NCBI GenBank assembly: GCA_964602455.1
Contig: CAZRRG010000073.1
Span: forward strand, 1-11,481
Direction: 5' to 3'
Origin: JBBDIP01 sp964602455
Lineage (GTDB): Bacteria; Bacillota; Sulfobacillia; Fermentithermobacillales; Fermentithermobacillaceae
DNA length: 11,481 bases
Of the stretch, positions 5,653-11,481 are shown piece after piece. Position numbers and translations under genes: made by a program. Below the pieces are notes generated by a model. That model did no database searches. It was given only the letters and a program-made list of their open reading frames with translations, and was not told the DNA's origin. Position 1 is the stretch's first letter. Each line of letters begins with the position of its first letter.

Positions 5653-8358
5653 CTAAGGTCCCGACGCCCCTGAAAGCTCGGACAGAACCCGTCCCAGGGC
5701 CTCGATCGCTCTCCCGTAACCTGCCCAGTCGCCTGTCTTCAGAAGATCTTGAGCTAGGTTCCACAGTCGGTTCGCCTCCGCGATGAGCTCGGCTGTGGTG
5801 GAAGGTCCTCCTCCAGGTGGGGTAACCCCTGGCGTCTCGGGGACGCCTTCGCCGAAAAGCTGCTGAAGGGAGTCGGCCGTAGATGTCCCCATGACCACCC
5901 TGCCGTTGTAGTACATGAGCACTCGCTTGAGTTCGGGGATCTTCACCTGCGTGGCCTGCAGGTAGAGGGGCTCGATGTACAAGAGCGAGTCTTTGATGGG
6001 CAGCGTCAACAGGTTACCTCTGATGACCTGTGTACCGACTTGGCCCCACAACGTGATGTTCTGGGACACCGTTGGGTTCTGGGTGATCAACGACTCGACC
6101 TGCATCGGTCCAGGCACAAGTCTGTCCTTCGGGAACGTGTACAGGAGAAGCCTCCCGTACTCTCCCGGGTCGCATCTGGCGGCCAGCCAGGCCGTCATGT
6201 TGGACTTTCCTCTTGGGGTAAAGGGAGTGAGAAGCACGTACTCGTGCCGGTCGCCGCCGGGTATCTCCATGACGGCGTAATACGGCTGGACAGCTGACTC
6301 CTGGGTCCCGTAGATCTCCTTCGGGAGCTCCCAGTAGTCTTCTTTGTTGTAGTAGACGCTGGGATTCGTCATATGGTAGGTGAGCAGCGTCCTGCTTTGG
6401 ATCTTGAAGAGGTCTTCCGGGTACCGGATATGCTCGACGAGCGACTGCGGCATTTCGGACATAGGCCTCAAGAGCTGCGGGAATATCTTGCTGTAGGTCT
6501 GAAGGATAGGATCCTCCGTATCCGCTTGATAGAAGGTGGTGTCGCCATTGTAGGCGTCTATCACGACTTTCACTGAGTTGCGGATGTAGTTCACGCCTGT
6601 AACTGGATCGGGCTGGCTGTATGGATAGTTGGCCGAGACCGTGTAGGCGTCTATCATCCAGTAGAGCTTTCCATCCGCCAGCACGATGTAAGGATCCGAG
6701 TCGTACATGAAGAACGGCGCGATCGTGCGCACCCTCTCCATGATGTTCCGCCTGAAGATCAACCTTGCTTCAGGAGTCATAGCCCCCGATACAAGGATCT
6801 GGTAGTCCCTGAACCGTAGCATGAAGGCAAGGCGATTGAGGAGGTTGCCCACCGGGACGCCGGCTGTGCCCTGGTAGAAGGTTGGGGCGATGTCCTCGGT
6901 TGCGGACCGGGGATAGTCGAACTCCGGCTCCTTGGTGTTCACTATGATGTACTGGTTGGTGAGCTCCCCGAAGTATAGCTCCGGCCTGTCCAGCCTAAGG
7001 TCGGTGGTGGTCCGGGGCGGTATGTCGGAGAACAGGTAGGCGGGCAGTCCTTCAGCCGAGATCTCGGAAGATGGGCTCATGACCACCCCGTAGCCGTGGG
7101 TGTACTTTAGATGCAGGTTGATCCACGATTGTGCCTCAGACGGCAAGGTTTCCACTTCCAGCTCTCTTGCCGAGGCCAACACCATCCGGTATTCCCCGTT
7201 CACCATGTACCGGTCGACGTCCACATCGTTGAAGCTGTAGTAGGTGCGGATCTCCTGCACCTGTGTGTAGGTGTCCTTCAGCACGCGGTAGTCCCACCAG
7301 CGGAAGTTGCGGACTGTTCCCTCGGCCTCGGCCAGGTCCTCGACTGTCAGGTTGTTGGCTGCTGGGAACTCTACTGATTCTACTCTATCCAGACCGAAGG
7401 CCTGGCGCGTAAACTTGATGTTGTGCTCGATGAATGGCAACTCGTATGCCAGCTCGTTGGGGGATACCGTAAACTGCTGCATGAAAGCCGGGTAAGCATA
7501 CCCGACAACAATGCCTAAGACGACCAGACCGACGGCCGATATCGCGATGTACCGGAAACTGCGGACGACTAGTCCTAGAAGCGATAACGCCGCGCCCAGA
7601 ACCGCAACGATCATGAGCAGCCTGTATGCGGGGACCTGAGCGTGAATGTCGGTATAGGATGCCCCGAATGCGACGCCCCTCGGCGAGTACATCAGGTTCC
7701 AGATGTCCAGTTGGTAGCCCCACGCCCTCAGGGCGAACAGCAGAGCGGCCAGAACTGACAGGTGCACCCTTGCTCGACGGTCAACCAATATGCGGCGTGG
7801 AGCCACCCGGAGATCTCCGAGCAGGAAGTAGGCCACTCCGGAGACCAGAAGCGAGGTCAGCAAAGCGACCCACAGGTGCTGCTGGACCAGGCGGTGTAAC
7901 GGCAGGCTGAACAGGTAGAAACTCACGTCCTTGCCGAAGAATGGGTCGGCTATGTTGAACGGAGTCTGGTTCAGGTACGCCAGCACCACGTGCCATTGGG
8001 TAAAGGACGCGATACCGCCCAGGACTCCAATCACAAGCGCCGGCAGTATGGCCCAACGCTTCGCTTTGCGTGGAATGGTGATGGGGATGGGCATGACGAG
8101 CCCGCCAACCAGTGTCACGTCGGCGCGCTTCCAAAGGATGGCCCAAAGGTTAACCAGAGTGATCGAGAAGAAGATGAGCCCGCCTACGATGCCGGTAGCA
8201 GCCCTAGCCGATAAAATCTTGGTGAAGACCGACAAGAACCCGACTTGTTTGAACCACAGTATATCGGTGTAGAAGGTCGCGGCCCCCGTAGCAGTCAGCC
8301 CGATCACCACGGCTAGTCCAACAAGGACCCAGAGCCACCGCTGTCTCCCCATGAGCAT
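5653..8358 (-). CDS. UPF0182 family large integral membrane protein
   Basis: The function of this family is unknown. With the ATG at 8358 the protein has 901 residues. About seven membrane helices lie in the first 300 residues (roughly 7-28, 52-76, 102-123, 160-180, 197-212, 245-265, 268-290). A large, probably external, soluble domain follows (about 295-840), then a linker and a short helical tail (about 850-901, LIAEANRLWNLAQDLLKTGDW). UPF0182 hallmarks are visible: TDILWFKQVGFLSVF (31-45), YSPRGVAFGASYTDIHA (224-240) and SPNELAYELPFIEHNI (299-314). The open frame continues upstream to an ATG at 8421, but GGGGAGG (8369-8363) lies inside that extension, just before ATGs at 8358 (4 bases) and 8352 (10 bases). 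The start is therefore 8358 or 8352, not 8421. The length is normal for the family. It is followed by the asnS promoter and preceded by an orphan small membrane protein gene. Confidence 0.9.
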   Translation of the reverse strand: MLMGRQRWLWVLVGLAVVIGLTATGAATFYTDILWFKQVGFLSVFTKILSARAATGIVGGLIFFSITLVNLWAILWKRADVTLVGGLVMPIPITIPRKAKRWAILPALVIGVLGGIASFTQWHVVLAYLNQTPFNIADPFFGKDVSFYLFSLPLHRLVQQHLWVALLTSLLVSGVAYFLLGDLRVAPRRILVDRRARVHLSVLAALLFALRAWGYQLDIWNLMYSPRGVAFGASYTDIHAQVPAYRLLMIVAVLGAALSLLGLVVRSFRYIAISAVGLVVLGIVVGYAYPAFMQQFTVSPNELAYELPFIEHNIKFTRQAFGLDRVESVEFPAANNLTVEDLAEAEGTVRNFRWWDYRVLKDTYTQVQEIRTYYSFNDVDVDRYMVNGEYRMVLASARELEVETLPSEAQSWINLHLKYTHGYGVVMSPSSEISAEGLPAYLFSDIPPRTTTDLRLDRPELYFGELTNQYIIVNTKEPEFDYPRSATEDIAPTFYQGTAGVPVGNLLNRLAFMLRFRDYQILVSGAMTPEARLIFRRNIMERVRTIAPFFMYDSDPYIVLADGKLYWMIDAYTVSANYPYSQPDPVTGVNYIRNSVKVVIDAYNGDTTFYQADTEDPILQTYSKIFPQLLRPMSEMPQSLVEHIRYPEDLFKIQSRTLLTYHMTNPSVYYNKEDYWELPKEIYGTQESAVQPYYAVMEIPGGDRHEYVLLTPFTPRGKSNMTAWLAARCDPGEYGRLLLYTFPKDRLVPGPMQVESLITQNPTVSQNITLWGQVGTQVIRGNLLTLPIKDSLLYIEPLYLQATQVKIPELKRVLMYYNGRVVMGTSTADSLQQLFGEGVPETPGVTPPGGGPSTTAELIAEANRLWNLAQDLLKTGDWAGYGRAIEALGRVLSELSGASGP

Positions 8359-8511
8359 AGAACCTCCCCACGTGTGTCGCGGCCTCGTGCCTTCCCGCAC
8401 CGCGCCTGGGTGCTCCCCCAATTACTGGGAGTCTAACCCACCTTTCCCGATGCTATCCCCAGGAAATTCTAGGTGCGACGCGGTTATCCTGCGTAAGACG
8501 GCAAAGATGGC

Positions 8512-8868
8512 CTAGGTAGACAGCGATGCCGGATCCTCGAACAATGCCTGGGCCACAAATCCTGCCACGAATGCGCCCACGATCGCGATCAGGATCGCGT
8601 CGCCTCCAAACACATCCACAAGGGCCCCGGCGATGCCGCCTGCTGCGCCGCTCACTATCCCGGACCAGACATCCTTCCGCGTGAGCGGTTCTCCGCACGC
8701 AGCAGCGACTCCGATGTCGCCGGCGATGGCTCCAATAGCCCCCAGCAGGGCGCCCTCGAGTATTACGAGGGGGTCGAAGCCGGCATCGTCATGCAGGACC
8801 GGCTCCGGGCTCCCCGTCGGGGTGATCGACACCGTGAAAGACCGGGTATCCGTCTTTGGTTTCCGCAT
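8512..8868 (-). CDS. Small glycine/alanine-rich membrane protein, unrecognised
   Basis: I do not recognise this 118-residue protein. After a polar N-terminus (1-30, basic MRKPK then Ser/Thr/Pro-rich) come hydrophobic glycine- and alanine-rich segments at about 33-58, 66-88 and 89-109. They contain closely spaced small residues (GALLGAIGAIAGDIG and SGIVSGAAGGIAGALVD) of the glycine-zipper kind that packs membrane helices tightly. A short polar loop with a Cys (CGEPLTRKD, 58-66) separates the first and second segments, and the C-terminus is acidic and short. ATG is supported by a weak GAGG 9 bases upstream. The antisense frame is also open, but its product has no membrane or domain pattern. The gene stands alone between the hairpin after hutU and the UPF0182 gene, in the same direction as both. 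A glycine-zipper or bacteriocin-like peptide is possible but unsupported. Confidence 0.6.
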   Translation of the reverse strand: MRKPKTDTRSFTVSITPTGSPEPVLHDDAGFDPLVILEGALLGAIGAIAGDIGVAAACGEPLTRKDVWSGIVSGAAGGIAGALVDVFGGDAILIAIVGAFVAGFVAQALFEDPASLST

Positions 8869-8925
8869 CTGGCAACGCCTCTACATCGCTTCATCGCCTC
8901 GTAAATCTCTACATAATATGAGGAA

Positions 8926-8945
8926 GGGCGGGCTCGCGCCCGCCC
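8926..8945 (-). terminator. GC-rich hairpin, probable terminator downstream of hutU
   Basis: A perfect 8-base stem, GGGCGGGC (8926-8933) with GCCCGCCC (8938-8945), encloses a 4-base loop. On the minus strand it is followed by TTCCTCATATT, which is T-rich but interrupted. It lies about 90 bases past the hutU stop and about 60 bases before the 118-residue gene, so it would end hutU transcription and separate the two units. On the plus strand no T-run follows and no gene precedes it. The weak T-tract lowers confidence that it terminates alone. Confidence 0.6.
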
Positions 8946-9034
8946 ACAAACTATCCGCACAGCCGAAGCTCGTGCGTCTGGCCGCAGGACGCTTGCTTTG
9001 CCAAAGGTCAGCGCCGCAGCCGGTGGAACTCCGC

Positions 9035-10678
9035 CTACTTAATCATGGGCATCTTCAGCCCTAGCCTCTTCCCTGTCTCAATGGCGTCTTCGTATCCGGC
9101 GTCGGCGTGTCTCGCCACACCCATACCCGGGTCGGTGTTGAGCACCCTCGTGAGCCGCCAATCGGCCTCATCGGTCCCATCGGCCACGACAACCATTCCG
9201 GCGTGGATCGAAAGCCCGATGCCTACTCCTCCACCGTGGTGCACCGATACCCATGTCGCGCCCGAGACGGCGTTAATCAGAGCATTGAGGATCGGCCAGT
9301 CGGCGATGGCGTCGGAGCCGTCCTTCATACCCTCGGTCTCCCTGTAGGGGGACGCGACCGAACCGGTGTCCAGGTGGTCCCTGCCGATGACGATGGGGCC
9401 CTTGAGCAGCCCATCGCGCACCATCTTGTTGATATGGAGGCCGAACTTCTGCCTCTCGCCTAGGCCCAGCCAGCACACGCGGGACGGCAGGCCTTGCCAC
9501 TTCACGTGCTTCTCCGCCTTCTGGATCCAACGTGCCAGGGACTTGTTCTCGGGGAACAGCTCCAGCACGGCTCTGTCTGTCGCGAGGATGTCGGCCGGGT
9601 CGCCGGAAAGAGCAGCCCACCTGAATGGGCCCCTTCCCTGGCAGAACAACGGACGGATGTATGCCGGCACGAATCCCGGGTACGCGAACGCGTCCTCAAA
9701 GCCGGCTACCTTCGCCTGGCCTCGTAGGTTGTTGCCGTAGTCGAACACGACGGATCCGCGGCGCTTCATCTCTACCATGGTCTCGCAGTGGCGCCTCATG
9801 GACTGCATCGATAGGCTCACGTACTTCTCGGGGTCCTGGGACCTTAGCGCCAGCGCCTGTTCATAGGTCATGCCGCCTGGCACATACCCGTTCAGAGCGT
9901 CGTGAGCCGACGTCTGGTCCGTGACCACATCCGGCACGATCCCCATCTTGAGGAGCTCAGGGTGAGTCTCGCTGGCGTTGCCCAGAACCGCTATCGACAG
10001 GGGCTTCTTCTCGGCGAGGGCTTCTTTGGCCATCGCGACGGCGTCCGCCAGGTCTTTGGCGACAACGTCCACGTAGCCCGTGTCAAGCCTTCGCTGGATC
10101 CGGGACGGATCGACCTCCACCACGATCGCCACGCCGTCGTTCATGGTCACCGCAAGCGGCTGGGCTCCGCCCATTCCTCCGAGGCCTGCAGTCAGCACGA
10201 GCTTGCCCGCGAGGCTGCCGCCGAACTCAATGTCCGCCAGCGATGCCAGGGTCTCGTAGGTGCCCTGGAGGATGCCCTGAGTCCCTATATAGATCCAGCT
10301 GCCGGCCGTCATCTGGCCGTACATCGTGAGTCCCTTGCCCTCAAGCTCCCAGAAGTCCTCCCAGGTGCCCCACTTGGGCACAAGCATCGCGTTGGAGATC
10401 AGGACTCGAGGCGCTAGACGGTGGGTCGGGAACACGGCTACGGGCTTGCCTGACTGCACCAGGAGCGTCTCCTCGTCGCCCAGATCCTTCAGCGCCGCGA
10501 CGATTGCGTCGTAGCACTCCCAGTTCCGCGCGGCTTTGCCGGTACCGCCGTATATGATGAGTTCCTCAGGCTTCTCCGCCACCTCGAGGTTGTTCATGAG
10601 CATGCGGAGCGCCGCTTCCTGCTGCCATCCTTTGCATGACAGGTGCGGTCCCCTCGGGGCTTTCACGTCTCTAGCCAA
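9035..10678 (-). CDS. hutU: Urocanate hydratase (urocanase)
   Basis: The enzyme performs the second step of histidine degradation, converting urocanate to 4-imidazolone-5-propionate with tightly bound NAD+ in the cytoplasm. The N-terminus (KAPRGPHLSCKGWQQEAALR, residues 6-25) is a family signature. GGTGKAARNW (44-53) and the Rossmann-like GLGGMGGAQ (165-173) contribute to NAD binding. SRVCWLGLGER (399-409) carries the conserved active-site cysteine C402, and HHGGGVGIGLSIHAGM (480-495) is also typical. The 547 residues match the family, and no frameshift or gap is visible. The start is TTG, in the position expected from the family N-terminus. The site before it (GAGG, about 10 bases away) is weak, so the start is less certain than the gene. 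No hutH, hutI or formiminotransferase gene lies in the window. The HAD phosphatase ends 36 bases upstream on the same strand, so the two may be co-transcribed. Confidence 0.96.
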   Translation of the reverse strand: MARDVKAPRGPHLSCKGWQQEAALRMLMNNLEVAEKPEELIIYGGTGKAARNWECYDAIVAALKDLGDEETLLVQSGKPVAVFPTHRLAPRVLISNAMLVPKWGTWEDFWELEGKGLTMYGQMTAGSWIYIGTQGILQGTYETLASLADIEFGGSLAGKLVLTAGLGGMGGAQPLAVTMNDGVAIVVEVDPSRIQRRLDTGYVDVVAKDLADAVAMAKEALAEKKPLSIAVLGNASETHPELLKMGIVPDVVTDQTSAHDALNGYVPGGMTYEQALALRSQDPEKYVSLSMQSMRRHCETMVEMKRRGSVVFDYGNNLRGQAKVAGFEDAFAYPGFVPAYIRPLFCQGRGPFRWAALSGDPADILATDRAVLELFPENKSLARWIQKAEKHVKWQGLPSRVCWLGLGERQKFGLHINKMVRDGLLKGPIVIGRDHLDTGSVASPYRETEGMKDGSDAIADWPILNALINAVSGATWVSVHHGGGVGIGLSIHAGMVVVADGTDEADWRLTRVLNTDPGMGVARHADAGYEDAIETGKRLGLKMPMIK

Positions 10679-10714
10679 GGCAAGTTGACCTCGCTTTCGT
10701 GGTAGATAATGGCG

Positions 10715-11481
10715 TCATAGAGCTTTCTCTACGATTTCCTTGACTCCTTCAGCGAACGAGCGCTCAGCGACCTCCTGGACAACAGCCGCTACCTCTGGAT
10801 GAGCGTTGGCTACGCACGCGCTATGGCCCGCCCACGCTAGCATGTCCAGGTCGTTGAGGCTGTCGCCGATGGCAAGCACGTCCTCCCTCGCTACCTTGAG
10901 CTCGCGCGACAGCGCCTCCAGTGCCGAGGCCTTCGAGACTCCCGGTGCCTGGATCTCGATGAGATGCGGGAGGCTCAGGAGCACCGACACCGCAGGTCCA
11001 AACTCGTCTCGGAAAGCCTCCACGTGGGAATGTGCTCTCTCTGGTGGAACCCTCACGACTACCTGGGTCGGTGCGATGCCGCGGTCGTCCAGGCACGGGA
11101 CGACTGCGATGTCGTAGGAGATGTACCCGCGGTACTGCTCGGTTTCCGGGCCGTCCCACTCGGTGAACATGTCTTTCCCGGCAATGTAGTAGAAGGGCAG
11201 GCGGAGTCGCCGCAAGCGAAGGGCTATCGAGCAGGCGGTCTCCGGGTCTATCGTCTTCTGCATCAAAGGTTCCCTGCCCAGAGCGCCGACCATGGCCCCT
11301 CCGTTGGTGATTACCGGACCGGTTACTCCCAAGCGCTCGAGGTACCGTTCGACCGAGCCGAACACCCTGCCGGTGGCTATGGTAAAAGCGCAGTTCTTGC
11401 TCTTGCAGTAGTCTACGACTTGCTTTGCGGTTTCGACCCCGAAACCGCCCGGGCCGATGAGTGTGCCGTCGAAGTCGCACG
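10715..11481 (-). CDS. Cof-type HAD-IIB phosphatase (5' end cut by window)
   Basis: The frame stays open to the right edge, so the GTG at 11365 is internal (V39 of the visible part) and the real start lies just outside. The first visible residues, CDFDGTL, are HAD motif I with the nucleophilic and acid/base aspartates. Motif II is IATGR (34-38), the motif III lysine is in PGVSKASAL (about K183), and motif IV is GDSLNDLDML (205-214), which binds magnesium. The motif III-IV spacing and the GDSLND form mark the Cof/HAD-IIB subfamily, which usually dephosphorylates sugar phosphates or similar small metabolites. The cap lies in the middle (about 85-175). With 254 residues visible, only a few N-terminal residues seem missing. 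The substrate cannot be read from sequence. It ends 36 bases before hutU; a link to histidine breakdown is not implied by the family. Confidence 0.9.
   Translation of the reverse strand, partial: CDFDGTLIGPGGFGVETAKQVVDYCKSKNCAFTIATGRVFGSVERYLERLGVTGPVITNGGAMVGALGREPLMQKTIDPETACSIALRLRRLRLPFYYIAGKDMFTEWDGPETEQYRGYISYDIAVVPCLDDRGIAPTQVVVRVPPERAHSHVEAFRDEFGPAVSVLLSLPHLIEIQAPGVSKASALEALSRELKVAREDVLAIGDSLNDLDMLAWAGHSACVANAHPEVAAVVQEVAERSFAEGVKEIVEKAL

Noticed and set aside
8413..8431. Short inverted repeat CTCCC/GGGAG before the UPF0182 gene
   Set aside because: A stem of about five bases in GC-rich sequence without a T-run; expected by chance.
8440..8511. Possible promoter for the UPF0182 gene (TAGAAT at 8471-8466, minus strand)
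   Set aside because: The -10 box is good, but the best -35 (TTACGC, 19-base spacer) matches poorly, so it is not reported as a feature.
8633..9064. Open frame of 143 codons on the plus strand
   Set aside because: It runs through the hairpin at 8926-8945 and the hutU stop and is antisense to the 118-residue gene; the product has no membrane or domain pattern.

Overview
The window reads as a stretch of ordinary bacterial chromosome: GC-rich and densely coded, with no rRNA, tRNA, CRISPR array, insertion sequence or phage gene that I can see. Strong GGAGG-type ribosome binding sites, frequent TTG and GTG starts, a YprB-like exonuclease, a DacF-type carboxypeptidase and a UPF0182 protein together suggest a high-GC monoderm, most likely a clostridial or Limnochordia-like member of the Bacillota. 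That placement is inference from gene content, not a phylogenetic result.

Layout. Bases 1-1022 (+) hold the 3' part of a YprB-like RNase H-fold exonuclease with C-terminal TPR-like helices; its start lies left of the window. Bases 1146-1880 (+) encode a membrane-anchored NodB/polysaccharide-deacetylase-fold protein that seems to have lost its catalytic residues. Its ribosome binding site sits in one arm of an inverted repeat. It converges, with only 4 bases between stop codons, on a minus-strand cluster read right to left: asnS (asparaginyl-tRNA synthetase, 5572-4256), a RodZ-like HTH/transmembrane/DUF4115 protein (4190-3093) and a DacF/PBP5-type D-Ala-D-Ala carboxypeptidase (3069-1885). A TTGACA-18-TAGTAT promoter lies just upstream of asnS, so the three are probably one operon. 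The last two both act on cell shape and wall.

Further right, still on the minus strand, come a UPF0182 large membrane protein (8358-5653), an unrecognised 118-residue glycine/alanine-rich membrane protein (8868-8512), a GC-rich hairpin that may terminate the gene to its right, urocanate hydratase hutU (10678-9035), and a Cof-type HAD phosphatase (11481-10715) cut by the right edge.

I do not see a new multi-gene system. The best leads are the apparently catalytically dead deacetylase-fold protein with its possibly sequestered ribosome binding site, the orphan 118-residue membrane protein next to UPF0182, and the asnS/rodZ-like/dacF arrangement. No gene-free stretch exceeds 300 bases; the longest is about 166 bases (8869-9034) and contains the hairpin.
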